Positions 36,304-46,409 are shown, counted from the first letter of the stretch. The stretch: 46,538 bases of DNA from an uncultured Porphyromonadaceae bacterium (GCA_947174915.1 CAMWKV010000002.1:1-46538), one strand, 5' to 3'. The notes: generated by a model not told the origin, from the sequence alone. Numbers and translations are program-made.

Positions 36304-38493
36304 TCAGTTTCCCAGATCTGAGAGGAATTTGATGCGCACCAGACGTATTTCTTCCTCGGTGAAGTCGGGAGTTAGCTCGCGATATGCTTCGTTGAGGTCG
36401 CCTGTGTCGCTGTTACGGAAGTGGTCTACGATATCAACCTGGTCGTCGGGGTCGATGAACTCGTTGATAAAGTAGGAAATATCTATACGGGTACCGTCGT
36501 GCACGATGTTCTCTATTTCGTCCAGGAGCTGGTCGAAGTCGAGGTTGTTGGCGATGGCTATCTCGTTGAGGTCAATCTTGCGGTCGATGGCCTGCACGAT
36601 GGCGATTTTGCGCTTGGATTTGTTGGCTACCGTGCGCACACGGAAGTCTTCGGGACGTTCAATCTCGTTCTCCTCCACATAGGTCTTGATCACGTCGATG
36701 AACTCCTGGCCATAGCGCTTTGCTTTGCCCATACCCACGCCGGGTATATTGGCGAGTTCTTCAAGGGTGATAGGATATGTGGTGGCCATCGCATCCAGTG
36801 ACGGATCCTGGAAGATGATGTACGATGGCAGCTTCAGACGCGTTGCTACCTTGCGTCGCAGCGATGTGAGGATGGAGTAGAGCTCGGGGTCGGCAGCGCC
36901 ACCGCCGTTGCCCTTGGGCAGCATCTCTTCGTCGATACCGTCTTCGTTGAAGTCGGCGTCCTCCACTATCTTGAACGACACGGGGTTCTTGAGATATTTC
37001 TTACCGGCGGCTGTGACGCGGAGTATGCCATAATTTTCGATTCCGCGCTCTATGAATCCGGCGATAATAGCCTGTTGGATAACAGTATTGATATATTTGG
37101 GGCTGAGGCCTTCGGTGCATCCGAAGACTTCGAGGTCGTTGTGCTGGTAGAGACGCACATCAGGGGTGGCTCGGCCCACCATTACATCAACGACATAGTC
37201 GGTTTTGAACTTTTCTTTTAGGGCAACAATGGTTTCCAAGGCTGCCAAAAGATCATCTTTAGCTTCCACGCTTTTCTTAGGGTTGAAACAGTTGTCGCAG
37301 TTACCACAGTTGTCTTGCGCGTAAGATTCGCCGAAGTAGTGTAGCAGAGTCTTGCGTCGGCATAGGCTCGACTCGGCGTAGGCTGCCGTTTCTGCCAGCA
37401 GTTGACGTCCTATCTCCTGCTCGTTGATGGGCTTGCCCTGGATGAATTTCTCCATCTTCTGCAAGTCTTTGCGCGAGTAGAAGGTGAGGCATATTCCTTC
37501 GCCGCCGTCACGTCCGGCACGTCCTGTCTCCTGATAGTATCCTTCAAGCGACTTGGGCATGTCGTAGTGTATCACGAACCGCACGTCGGGCTTGTCGATA
37601 CCCATGCCGAAGGCTATGGTGGCAACGATGACGTCCACCTGCTCCAGCAGGAAGGCGTCCTGATTGGCCGAACGTGTGGCCGGATCCATACCGGCGTGAT
37701 AGGGGAGGGCGCGTATGTTGTTCACTCGCAGCAGCTCGGCAAGCTCCTCCACTTTCTTGCGGGAGAGGCAGTAGATGATGCCGGACTTGCCGGAGTGCTG
37801 CTTGATGAAGCGGATGATATCGCGGTCGGTATTGTTAGTCTTGGGGCGTATCTCGTAGTAGAGATTATGGCGGTTGAACGATGACTTGTACACTGCCGCA
37901 TCCGTCATGGCCAGATTCTTCTGGATATCGTGCTGTACCTTGGTGGTCGCCGTGGCTGTGAGGGCTATCACGGGACGCTGGCCTATCTCATTGATGATAG
38001 GCCGTATACGACGGTATTCAGGACGGAAGTCATGGCCCCACTCGGAGATGCAGTGGGCTTCGTCGACGGCGTAGAACGATATGGTAACTGATTTCAGAAA
38101 TTCAATGTTTTCTTCTTTCGTCAGTGATTCCGGAGCTACATACAGAAGTTTGGTGTTGCCTGAGGCGACGTCCGACTTTACAGCGTCGATGGCGCTCTTG
38201 GTCAGAGATGAGTTCAGGAAGTGTGCTATGCTGTCTTTCTCTGAGAAATGACGCATAGCGTCCACCTGGTTCTTCATCAGTGCTATCAGCGGTGATATGA
38301 TGATGGCCGTGCCGGGCGACATGAGCGCCGGCAACTGATAGCACAGCGACTTGCCACCACCCGTGGGCATGATGACAAAGGTGTCGCGCCCTTCGAGGAG
38401 GCTTGAGATAATAGCTTCCTGATTGCCCTTGAATTGGTCGAATCCAAAGTGCATCTTCAGCGCGGCATGGAGGTTCATCGTGTCCGTGGTCAT
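36304..38493 (-). CDS. recQ: ATP-dependent DNA helicase RecQ
   Basis: VIMPTGGGKSLCYQLPAL, VDEAHCISEWGHDFRPEY, GRAGRDGGEG, zinc-binding C…CGNCDNC, RQC/HRDC regions. Start reassigned to ATG 38493. Confidence 0.95.
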   Translation of the reverse strand: MTTDTMNLHAALKMHFGFDQFKGNQEAIISSLLEGRDTFVIMPTGGGKSLCYQLPALMSPGTAIIISPLIALMKNQVDAMRHFSEKDSIAHFLNSSLTKSAIDAVKSDVASGNTKLLYVAPESLTKEENIEFLKSVTISFYAVDEAHCISEWGHDFRPEYRRIRPIINEIGQRPVIALTATATTKVQHDIQKNLAMTDAAVYKSSFNRHNLYYEIRPKTNNTDRDIIRFIKQHSGKSGIIYCLSRKKVEELAELLRVNNIRALPYHAGMDPATRSANQDAFLLEQVDVIVATIAFGMGIDKPDVRFVIHYDMPKSLEGYYQETGRAGRDGGEGICLTFYSRKDLQKMEKFIQGKPINEQEIGRQLLAETAAYAESSLCRRKTLLHYFGESYAQDNCGNCDNCFNPKKSVEAKDDLLAALETIVALKEKFKTDYVVDVMVGRATPDVRLYQHNDLEVFGCTEGLSPKYINTVIQQAIIAGFIERGIENYGILRVTAAGKKYLKNPVSFKIVEDADFNEDGIDEEMLPKGNGGGAADPELYSILTSLRRKVATRLKLPSYIIFQDPSLDAMATTYPITLEELANIPGVGMGKAKRYGQEFIDVIKTYVEENEIERPEDFRVRTVANKSKRKIAIVQAIDRKIDLNEIAIANNLDFDQLLDEIENIVHDGTRIDISYFINEFIDPDDQVDIVDHFRNSDTGDLNEAYRELTPDFTEEEIRLVRIKFLSDLGN

Positions 38494-38539
38494 GGTGGGG
38501 AGTTGTTTTATGGTGTAAGTAACTTCGGATAGGCGTCGC

Positions 38540-39835
38540 TTACACGGCATCGGCGTCGAAGTGCGCCTCTTCCAGTTGTTCGCGACAGAATTGAGGAGTG
38601 ACAACGAATTTCTTCGTCTTATTAGAGGGGATGGTGTACATCGGGTTCATCATGATGGTCTCTACGATGGAACGCAGGCCGCGGGCACCCACCTTGTATT
38701 CTATAGCTTTGTCCACTATATAGTCCAGGGCTTCGGGCTCGAACTCCAGTTTCACGCCGTCCATAGCCAGCAGCTTGGTGTACTGGCGGATGATGGCGTT
38801 CTTCGGCTCGGTCAGAATTTTGCGCAGGGCATCGCGGTCGAGCGGCAACAGGTGTGTCAGGATGGGCAGTCGGCCGATAATCTCGGGGATGAGACCGAAT
38901 GTGCGCAGATCCTGGGGCGCTACGTGGCGCATGAGATTGTCACGCTCCACACGGCGTCCGTTATTGCTCGTGGCAAAACCTACGAAGCTGCTGTTGAGAC
39001 GGTGTGCGATAGCCTGTTCGATACCTTCGAAAGCACCGCCGCAGATGAAGAGGATATCCTTCGTGTCCACAGCTATCATGGGCTGCTCGGGATGCTTGCG
39101 GCCGCCTTGCGGTGGCACGTTCACTACGGCACCTTCAAGGAGCTTGAGCAGTCCCTGCTGTACGCCTTCGCCGCCGACATCACGGGTGATGGACGGGTTG
39201 TCACCTTTGCGGGCAATCTTGTCGATTTCGTCGATGAATACGATGCCGCGTTCGGCACGTTTCACATCATAGTCGGCAGCCTGAAGCAGGCGAGTCAGGA
39301 GGCTCTCGATATCCTCGCCCACGTAGCCGGCCTGTGTGAGGACGGTGGCGTCGACGATGGTGAATGGTACGTCGAGGAGCTTGGCTATAGTACGCGCAAT
39401 GAGCGTCTTGCCCGTGCCGGTCGGGCCTACCATGATGATGTTACTCTTCTCGATTTCTACGCCGTCGGCGTCCTTGGGCTGGTCGAGGCGTTTGTAGTGG
39501 TTGTACACCGCTACGGAGAGGTATTTCTTGGCTTGCTCCTGACCTACGATATACTCGTCCAGGAATGCCTTGATTTCCTCCGGAGTGGGTATCTTCTTGA
39601 GCTTCTCGGGCTCGCCGTGTGAGTGTCCGCCAGCGTGGTGCTTGGCGCGGGCACGTCGGGCGGCTCCCATAGAGTCATCGTCCTCTTCGATCATGCCCAG
39701 CATGCTCGCTGCTCTTTCGATGCAGTCGATGCAGATGCCGGCATTCTCGGCGGGCGAGGGGAGTACGGTAGCTCCCTGCGATTCTGTGCGGCCACAGAAA
39801 CTGCAGTGGAGCTCGTCAATTTTTTTCTTAGACAT
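38540..39835 (-). CDS. clpX: ATP-dependent Clp protease ATP-binding subunit ClpX
   Basis: CSFCGRTESQ…CIDCIE zinc finger, NIIMVGPTGTGKTLIARTIA, IVFIDEIDKIARKGDNPSITRDVGGEGVQQGLLKLLEG. Confidence 0.98.
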   Translation of the reverse strand: MSKKKIDELHCSFCGRTESQGATVLPSPAENAGICIDCIERAASMLGMIEEDDDSMGAARRARAKHHAGGHSHGEPEKLKKIPTPEEIKAFLDEYIVGQEQAKKYLSVAVYNHYKRLDQPKDADGVEIEKSNIIMVGPTGTGKTLIARTIAKLLDVPFTIVDATVLTQAGYVGEDIESLLTRLLQAADYDVKRAERGIVFIDEIDKIARKGDNPSITRDVGGEGVQQGLLKLLEGAVVNVPPQGGRKHPEQPMIAVDTKDILFICGGAFEGIEQAIAHRLNSSFVGFATSNNGRRVERDNLMRHVAPQDLRTFGLIPEIIGRLPILTHLLPLDRDALRKILTEPKNAIIRQYTKLLAMDGVKLEFEPEALDYIVDKAIEYKVGARGLRSIVETIMMNPMYTIPSNKTKKFVVTPQFCREQLEEAHFDADAV

Positions 39836-39863
39836 TATAATTGTACCTATTGGGGGATACGGT

Positions 39864-40559
39864 TCATTTCTTCGCTTTCACAAGCACGCGGTCGATCATG
39901 CCGTAGTCGAGGGCTTCCTGACTTGTCATCCAGTAGTCGCGGTCGGAGTCACGTTCGACTTTCTCGAAGGGCTGGCCGGAGTGGTCGGCGATGATATGAT
40001 AGAGCTCGGCTTTGAGTTTCTTGATTTCGCGCGCGGTGATTTCGATGTCGGATGCCTGGCCCTGGGCACCACCCATGGGCTGGTGTATCATCACGCGGGA
40101 GTGACGCAGTGCGAAGCGCTTGCCTTTCTCACCGCTCACCAGGAGTACGGCGGCCATAGAGGCGGCCATGCCGGTACAGAGGGTGGCAACGTCGGAGGTG
40201 ACGTATTGCATGGTGTCGTATATGCCAAGACCGGCATAAACAGAACCACCGGGCGAGTTGATATAGATAGAGATGTCCTTGCCGGGCTCGGTGGAGTCCA
40301 GGTAGAGGAGCTGCGCCTGTATCACATTGGCGGTGTAGTCGTTCACCTCGGTGCCGAGGAATATGACGCGATCCATCATCAGACGCGAGAATACGTCCAT
40401 CTGAGCCACATTGAGCTGACGCTCTTCAATAATAGTGGGATTGATATATGAGGCTACGGGCGCTGCAGCTGCCGATACGGCCGATGCATACTGGTCGAAA
40501 GCAAGACCGTTGATGCCCATATGCCTTGTGGCGTAGTTTCTGAAATCTTTGTCTGTCAT
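39864..40559 (-). CDS. clpP: ATP-dependent Clp protease proteolytic subunit ClpP
   Basis: RVIFLGTEV, ISIYINSPGGSVYAGLGIYDTMQ, GMAASMAAVLL (Ser), RHSRVMIHQPMGGAQGQASDIEI (His), catalytic Asp in ERDSDRDYWM. Confidence 0.98.
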   Translation of the reverse strand: MTDKDFRNYATRHMGINGLAFDQYASAVSAAAAPVASYINPTIIEERQLNVAQMDVFSRLMMDRVIFLGTEVNDYTANVIQAQLLYLDSTEPGKDISIYINSPGGSVYAGLGIYDTMQYVTSDVATLCTGMAASMAAVLLVSGEKGKRFALRHSRVMIHQPMGGAQGQASDIEITAREIKKLKAELYHIIADHSGQPFEKVERDSDRDYWMTSQEALDYGMIDRVLVKAKK

Positions 40560-40607
40560 TTGTGTTTATCATTAGGCGGAGGGAGAGAGCCCGCCGCAGG
40601 TTTATTG

Positions 40608-40639
40608 CAAAGGTAATAATTATTTTCGTAATATGCAAA
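40608..40639 (-). promoter_or_regulatory. Promoter of clpP-clpX(-recQ)
   Basis: Minus strand TTTG (40636-40639), 20-nt spacer, TACCTTTG (40608-40615). Confidence 0.7.
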
Positions 40640-40653
40640 AAAATAGCCTGCCG

Positions 40654-41652
40654 TTACTTGCCTTTGCGTATAGCCACCTCTTCGGCGACATTACGGCCTC
40701 GGCGAAGTAGTATCTTGCTCACATACGCGCGGATGAATCCCACCCCGTAGCCTCCGAGTTGGATAGCGGCGGCGGGCATGGCCAGGGCCGCTATGCGCAC
40801 CGAGTGTGTCTGCACCAGTGCACCGGCGAAGATGGCTGCGAAATAAAGCCCGAGCGGCAGTAGCCACCACGGCGACACGAAGCTGGCGAGCAGTATACTC
40901 AATGCGCAACCTATGACGAACAGTGCCGGAAGGGTGTGGACGAGTTTGAGCGAGTCGGGGTAGAGTAGTTTGAGGGTGATGCGCGACATGCCGAAGACGT
41001 AGACCTGACGCAGAAATTTGCGAAAGTCCACGCGGCGCTTGTGCCATACGGCGGCATCGCGCAGCAGAGCTATGGAGAAACCGGCCTGTCGTATGCGGGT
41101 GCTCATGTCGATGTCCTCGGAGAACATCTCGCGGAAGCCGCCTACGCGCTCATAGACCTCGCGGCTGTAACCCATATTGAAGGTTCTGGGCACAAATTTT
41201 TCGAGCTGTATACGGCCGCCGCGTATGCCTCCCGTGGTGAGGAAGGCTGTCATGGCGTAGTTGATGGCTTTCTGGGTGTCGGTAAATGATTCGTGCGCAG
41301 CATCCGGACCGCCGTAGCAGTCGGTGGCGAGCTCGGCCTTTACGGTGGCGAAGTACGCAGGCGGTATCACACAGTCGGAATCAAAGAACACGAAGTAGCT
41401 GCCACGGGCATGCTCCATACCATAGTTGCGGGCTATCGAACGACCTTCGTTGTCCTTGTAGAAATAACGTGCGTTGAGCCCGCGGGTGGCAAAATCCTCG
41501 ACGATGTCGCTACATGGGTCGGTTGAACCGTCTTCCACCACCACGAGCTCGAAGTCTTTGTCGGTCTGTGCAAGGAGGCTCTCGCAGAGATCGGTGATTT
41601 CGTCACGCCTGTTGTATACGGGGACTATTACAGAGAAACGAGGGGCGCCCAT
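40654..41652 (-). CDS. Family 2 glycosyltransferase with C-terminal membrane segments
   Basis: PRFSVIVPVYNRRDEITDLCESLLAQTDKDFELVVVEDGSTDPC, FFDSDCVIP; hydrophobic C-terminal segments. Confidence 0.93.
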   Translation of the reverse strand: MGAPRFSVIVPVYNRRDEITDLCESLLAQTDKDFELVVVEDGSTDPCSDIVEDFATRGLNARYFYKDNEGRSIARNYGMEHARGSYFVFFDSDCVIPPAYFATVKAELATDCYGGPDAAHESFTDTQKAINYAMTAFLTTGGIRGGRIQLEKFVPRTFNMGYSREVYERVGGFREMFSEDIDMSTRIRQAGFSIALLRDAAVWHKRRVDFRKFLRQVYVFGMSRITLKLLYPDSLKLVHTLPALFVIGCALSILLASFVSPWWLLPLGLYFAAIFAGALVQTHSVRIAALAMPAAAIQLGGYGVGFIRAYVSKILLRRGRNVAEEVAIRKGK

Positions 41653-42776
41653 CAGCTCATGCGGGATTTGTAGTCATCGTACGTATAGCGGCGTAGGGTC
41701 TCTACGCTGCCGTCGCTGTGCCGTAGTACTATATCGGGATGACTGATGCCGTTGAACATCGTTGTCTTCACGGTAGTATAGTGGTTCATGTCTTTGAGCG
41801 TAATCCTGTCGCCGGCTTTGAGGGGACGGGCGAAGAAATAGTCGCCTTTGAAGTCGCCGGAGAGGCACGAGTTGCCACCGAGGCGCCAGCAGTTGCCGTC
41901 GGAATCCTCTTTCGCCACGCTCTCGGCGACAGCGGGGAGGTAGGGCATCTCAAGGGTATCGGGCATGTGGCAGGCGAAACTTACATCGAGTATCGCCGTG
42001 GGTACTCCGCCGTCCTCGACGGTATCGACTACGGAGGCCACGAGATCGCCCGTCTGCCAAGCGAAGGCACTCCCGGGTTCGAGGATGACCTGAAGATTCG
42101 GATGGCGTTCGCGAAAACCGAGTATCACCTCCACGAGCCTGTCGGTGTCGTAGTCGGCACGGGTCATCAAGTGACCACCACCCATGTTGACCCACTTAAG
42201 GGCGGGCAGATAGTGGCCGAAGTCTTTCTCGAATTTTTCAAGCACCACGGCGAGGTCGTCGGGTCCGGACTCACACAGGCAGTGGAAGTGCAGACCTTCT
42301 ACATAGGGCGGGAGCTCGGCGGGCATGTGGGCGAGGTCGACCCCGAGACGCGAACCGGGCAAAGCGGGATTGTAGAGGTCGGTGTCTACCACGGAGACTT
42401 TCGGATTTACGCGCAGACCTACCGACACACCGGCCTCGGCTGCGCGGCGTCCGTAGCGCTCGAGTTGGCTGAGGGAGTTGAAGGTGATGTGTGTGCTGCC
42501 GGCGATGAACTCTTCTATGGTAGCATCAGTATAGGCCGGAGAGTAGGAGTGGATATGACCGCCCAGGAATTCGCGCCCGAGGCGGAGCTCGTTGACGGAG
42601 CTGGCGGTGCAGTCGCGGCAGTATTCGGCAATGATGGGGAAGGTGCGCCACAGGGCATTAGCCTTGAAAGCCATGATGATGGTGGCGCCGCTGCGACGCG
42701 CTACGTCGGTGATGAGCTCGAGGTTGGCACGGAGGCGATCTTCGTACACTATATAATAAGGTGTGGGCAGTGTCAT
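41652..42776 (-). CDS. nspC: Carboxynorspermidine decarboxylase
   Basis: PLP fold III: TPYYIVYEDRLRANLELI, MAFKANALW, LRVNPKVSVVDTDLYNPALPGSRLGV, EGLHFHCLCESG, WVNMGGGHLMTRADYD, ILEPGSAFAWQTG. Confidence 0.92.
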   Translation of the reverse strand: MTLPTPYYIVYEDRLRANLELITDVARRSGATIIMAFKANALWRTFPIIAEYCRDCTASSVNELRLGREFLGGHIHSYSPAYTDATIEEFIAGSTHITFNSLSQLERYGRRAAEAGVSVGLRVNPKVSVVDTDLYNPALPGSRLGVDLAHMPAELPPYVEGLHFHCLCESGPDDLAVVLEKFEKDFGHYLPALKWVNMGGGHLMTRADYDTDRLVEVILGFRERHPNLQVILEPGSAFAWQTGDLVASVVDTVEDGGVPTAILDVSFACHMPDTLEMPYLPAVAESVAKEDSDGNCWRLGGNSCLSGDFKGDYFFARPLKAGDRITLKDMNHYTTVKTTMFNGISHPDIVLRHSDGSVETLRRYTYDDYKSRMS

Positions 42777-42786
42777 ATGTTCCCTG

Positions 42787-45234
42787 TTATGAATTGAGGA
42801 TGATGAACTTGGCGTATTTCAGGAGTAGGGTGCGGCTGTTGCCGTCGGTGAAGCGGACTACTATTCGATGGTCTGCGGCACGGTCGTCGATGTTGGTGAT
42901 AGTGCCGCGGCCGTGGGTGTTGTGCTCTATGTCCATGCCAACACTCAGTTCGGAGGAGGCATGGATGGTATATGTGGCACCGTTGGCGGCCTTCGGAACA
43001 GCATGTGTATGTGTGCTGCCGCCTATCACCTGGCGTGGTATCGGCGGCACAATGGGTGCGGTATGCACTTTTTTCTTGGGCTCGTAGTCGCAATACATCT
43101 CGGGCTCGCCGCTATGTCGCCTTGAGTTGCCGTAAGAGCTTGTGGATGAGCCGCCGTAAGAACCGGAATTGCCGTAAGCGTTTGTCCGCGAACCGCCATA
43201 GGAACCGTAGTTGCTGCGTCGCGAACTGCCGTAGGAGTCCCACGAGTTTTTGCGCATCACGGTACCACCGACGGCATGGAGGTATTTCATGTCGATATCC
43301 ATGATGAAACGCGAGGGTATGGTGTTGAGTCGTTGGCCGTTGTGCATGCGGAAAGATGCGTATGACAAGCCGCAGAACTGCTTGGCTCGCGTGATGGCGA
43401 CGTACATCAGGCGTCGTTCTTCCTCTACATCGGCGGGGCTGCGGAGGCTGCGTTCGGAGGGGATGAACTGGTCTTCAACGCCCACGAGGAATACGGCTTC
43501 GAATTCGAGACCTTTCGCGGCATGGATAGTCATCATCGTCACGCTCGATTCGGGATTGTCTTCGTCCACTACCTCTGTGTCCGTGAGGAGCGAAATTTCG
43601 GCAAGGAAGGCTCCCATACCGGAGTCTTCGGGCGATGTAGCTTCATCGCAGAAAGACTGTACTCCGGCGATGAGTTCCTGCAGGTTCTCGAGTTTGGAGA
43701 TGAATTCGGGTGTGTTGTCGGAGCGGTACATATCCATCAATCCGGTGGTGGTCATGACGTATTCGGCAAGCACATCCGCCGGAGTATCGTTGGCGCAACG
43801 GGTGGCGAAGTCCGTTATCATAGCGGTGAAGGCATCCGTGCGTGCGCGTGTACCTTTATTCAGCTTCACGCCGTAGCGATCGGGGTCCTGCAGTACGGTG
43901 TATATGCTCGTTCCTGCGTCGATGGCAGCGTCGCGCAGTTTACCTACTGTGGTATCTCCGATGCCGCGTTTGGGTTCGTTGATGATGCGTTCGAGTGCGC
44001 TGTCATCGTCAGGATTGACGCACAGACGGAAGTAGGCGATGGCATCCTTCACTTCTTTGCGCTGGTAGAAGGACAGGCCGCCGTAGACGCGGTAGGGGAT
44101 ATTGCGACTGCGGAAGGCCTCCTCGAGTTCGCGGCTCTGAGCATTGGTGCGGTATAAGATGGCGATGTCGGAATAGTGGACTCCGAGGCGGCGGCGTATC
44201 TGCACAAGGCGGTTGGCTACACCCTCGGCTTCGGCCTTGGCGTCGGCATACGAGCATAGTTCTATAGGGTCACCCTCGGCACGGTTGCTGAATACTTCCT
44301 TGGGTATCTGATTCTTATTGGCTGCGATGAGGCTGCCGGCGGCGTTGAGGATAGTGCGCGTGGAGCGGTAGTTCTCCTCAAGTTTGAATATCCGCAGATT
44401 CGGGAAGGTCTGATTCATCTCGAGGATGTTCCGGATATTGGCGCCGCGGAAAGAGTAGATGCTCTGAGCATCATCACCCACTACACACACGCGACCGTCC
44501 GGCGCGCAGAGCAGGCTGATGATAAGATGCTGGGCACGGTTGGTGTCCTGGTACTCATCTACCAACACATAGTCGAAGTACTGTCGGTAGTGCTCAAGCA
44601 GGTCGGGGTTCTCTTTTAATAATGTGTAGGTGTTGAACAGTAGATCGTCGAAGTCCATGGCTCCGGCCACGCGGCAGCGGTCGCAGTAGATACGGTATAT
44701 GTCAGGCATACGCTCGGTGTGTGTGTAGCGGTTGCCCTTTGCGATATCACTGTCGGCGGCATAGGCCTCGGGAGAGAGGAGTGCATTCTTGGCATTCGAT
44801 ATCTCTGTCTGCACCTTGCCGGGGCTGTAGGCCTTATCGTCGAGCTGCAACTGTCGTATGATGGTCTTGACGAGACTCTTGGAGTCGGAGGCATCGTAGA
44901 TGGTGAAGTTACTCTTGTAGCCTATGCGGTCGGCGTGGCGGCGCAGGATACGAGAGAATACGCTGTGGAAGGTACCCATCCACAGAGCGGATGCCACATC
45001 GGCACCGGCCAGGGCACTGATGCGTTCCTGCATCTCCCGCGCAGCCTTGTTGGTGAAGGTGAGGGCGAGGATGTTCCACGGCTTGAGGCCGAGGTCGAGC
45101 AGGTATGCTATCTTGTAGGTTATGACGCGCGTCTTGCCCGAGCCGGCGCCGGCTATGACAAGTTCGGGACCGTCGCAGTACTCCACGGCGGCGCGCTGCG
45201 GGCCGTTGAGGGCATTGAGGAGGGCGTCAGTCAT
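42787..45234 (-). CDS. UvrD/PcrA-family ATP-dependent DNA helicase with SYG-rich C-terminal linker
   Basis: LNGPQRAAVEYCDGPELVIAGAGSGKTRVITYKIAYLL, DYVLVDEYQDTNRAQ, VVGDDAQSIYSFRGANIRNI, TMMTIHAAKGLEFEAVFLVGVED. Confidence 0.95.
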   Translation of the reverse strand: MTDALLNALNGPQRAAVEYCDGPELVIAGAGSGKTRVITYKIAYLLDLGLKPWNILALTFTNKAAREMQERISALAGADVASALWMGTFHSVFSRILRRHADRIGYKSNFTIYDASDSKSLVKTIIRQLQLDDKAYSPGKVQTEISNAKNALLSPEAYAADSDIAKGNRYTHTERMPDIYRIYCDRCRVAGAMDFDDLLFNTYTLLKENPDLLEHYRQYFDYVLVDEYQDTNRAQHLIISLLCAPDGRVCVVGDDAQSIYSFRGANIRNILEMNQTFPNLRIFKLEENYRSTRTILNAAGSLIAANKNQIPKEVFSNRAEGDPIELCSYADAKAEAEGVANRLVQIRRRLGVHYSDIAILYRTNAQSRELEEAFRSRNIPYRVYGGLSFYQRKEVKDAIAYFRLCVNPDDDSALERIINEPKRGIGDTTVGKLRDAAIDAGTSIYTVLQDPDRYGVKLNKGTRARTDAFTAMITDFATRCANDTPADVLAEYVMTTTGLMDMYRSDNTPEFISKLENLQELIAGVQSFCDEATSPEDSGMGAFLAEISLLTDTEVVDEDNPESSVTMMTIHAAKGLEFEAVFLVGVEDQFIPSERSLRSPADVEEERRLMYVAITRAKQFCGLSYASFRMHNGQRLNTIPSRFIMDIDMKYLHAVGGTVMRKNSWDSYGSSRRSNYGSYGGSRTNAYGNSGSYGGSSTSSYGNSRRHSGEPEMYCDYEPKKKVHTAPIVPPIPRQVIGGSTHTHAVPKAANGATYTIHASSELSVGMDIEHNTHGRGTITNIDDRAADHRIVVRFTDGNSRTLLLKYAKFIILNS

Positions 45235-45410
45235 CAGCGGAACTGGTTGATGGAGGGCATGTATTCGAAGCCGGCGGCGGCAAGTGTCGCCGTGAGGCTG
45301 TCGCGGTCTATGTCTTCGGCGCGGCAGAGTTCGTCGAGCGACGGATAGTCATCGCGGAGTTTGGTATTGACGTAGCTTAGAAGTATGAAGGGGTCAGAGG
45401 GGAGTGCCAT
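45234..45410 (-). CDS. Small DUF4250-like protein (58 aa)
   Basis: Not in the supplied ORF track. Manual translation: MALPSDPFILLSYVNTKLRDDYPSLDELCRAEDIDRDSLTATLAAAGFEYMPSINQFR*. Overlaps the UvrD start by 1 nt; xLPxDPxxLLSxVNxKLRD…NQF pattern matches DUF4250. Confidence 0.85.
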   Translation of the reverse strand: MALPSDPFILLSYVNTKLRDDYPSLDELCRAEDIDRDSLTATLAAAGFEYMPSINQFR

Positions 45411-45443
45411 GACAGTAGAGGGGATTGTAGTGTGGTGAATGGC

Positions 45444-46388
45444 TCAGGAGAGGCGTTTGGTACGGCGGGCGCGCAGCTTGTCGATGTTATCGCCTACATA
45501 GAGGCCGCCGATGATGAGTGCGATGCCGATGTATCCGACTGTAGTCACGTGTTCGTCGAGCACAAGGGCGGAGATGACCAGAGTAACGATGGTCTGGAAG
45601 TACATGTAATTGTTGGCCTTGACGGGACCTATCTGCTTGATGGATACGGACCAGAGGAGGAAGGCGATGGCCGATGCTCCAAGACCGAGAAATAGGAGGT
45701 TGCCGTAGACTGCCGGCAGGTGAATGGCTTCGGCGAAGGGTACGGCATTGTGCTCGAAGAACAGGCAGGGAATGGAGGTTATCAGACCGTAGAAGAAAGT
45801 CTTGCGGGTGATGAACCACACGTCGTAATTGGCATTGAGGCTGCGCAGAAGAAGCGAATAGAAGGTCCAGCAGAGGGCTGCCGCAAGTGAGAGCATGTCG
45901 CCGAGCGGCCGCACCTCCAGCGACGTGCTGCTGTTGAGGACCACGCACACAACGCCAACGATGGCTATGCAGGAGCCTATCCAGATACCTCGGCCGAGTT
46001 TCTCGGTCTTGTACACCAGGCCCGCGAAAATGGCGGTGAACAGCGGCGACAGTGATGTGAGCAGTGATACGTTGGTGGCAAGGGTGTACTCCAGGGCGGT
46101 ATTCTCGGCGATGAAGTAGAGCGAGCCGGAGGAGATACCGCACAACAGGAACAAGCCTTCGTCGCGCCAGTTGGACGCGAAGAAACGTTTGTGACAGATG
46201 GCGAGCATCACGGCATAAGCCAGAAGGAATCGGTAAAAGAAAATATGAACAGGGCCTAAACCGTTTTCTATCAATACTTTTGATGAAACGAAGGAGTAGC
46301 CCCACATGCATACGGATAGCAATGCCGCCACGTGGCCTAACAGTTGGCCGCCTCGAGGGGTCTGGGTTGTCTTGGCTTGAAAATGCAT
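45444..46388 (-). CDS. EamA/DMT-family transporter
   Basis: About ten hydrophobic helices, LLSVCMWGYSFVSSKVLIENGLGPVHIFFYRFLLAY, VALIIGGLYVGDN-like C-terminus (LIIGGLYVGDNI). Confidence 0.9.
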   Translation of the reverse strand: MHFQAKTTQTPRGGQLLGHVAALLSVCMWGYSFVSSKVLIENGLGPVHIFFYRFLLAYAVMLAICHKRFFASNWRDEGLFLLCGISSGSLYFIAENTALEYTLATNVSLLTSLSPLFTAIFAGLVYKTEKLGRGIWIGSCIAIVGVVCVVLNSSTSLEVRPLGDMLSLAAALCWTFYSLLLRSLNANYDVWFITRKTFFYGLITSIPCLFFEHNAVPFAEAIHLPAVYGNLLFLGLGASAIAFLLWSVSIKQIGPVKANNYMYFQTIVTLVISALVLDEHVTTVGYIGIALIIGGLYVGDNIDKLRARRTKRLS

Positions 46389-46409
46389 ACTTCAGCAGTT
46401 TGATACTAC

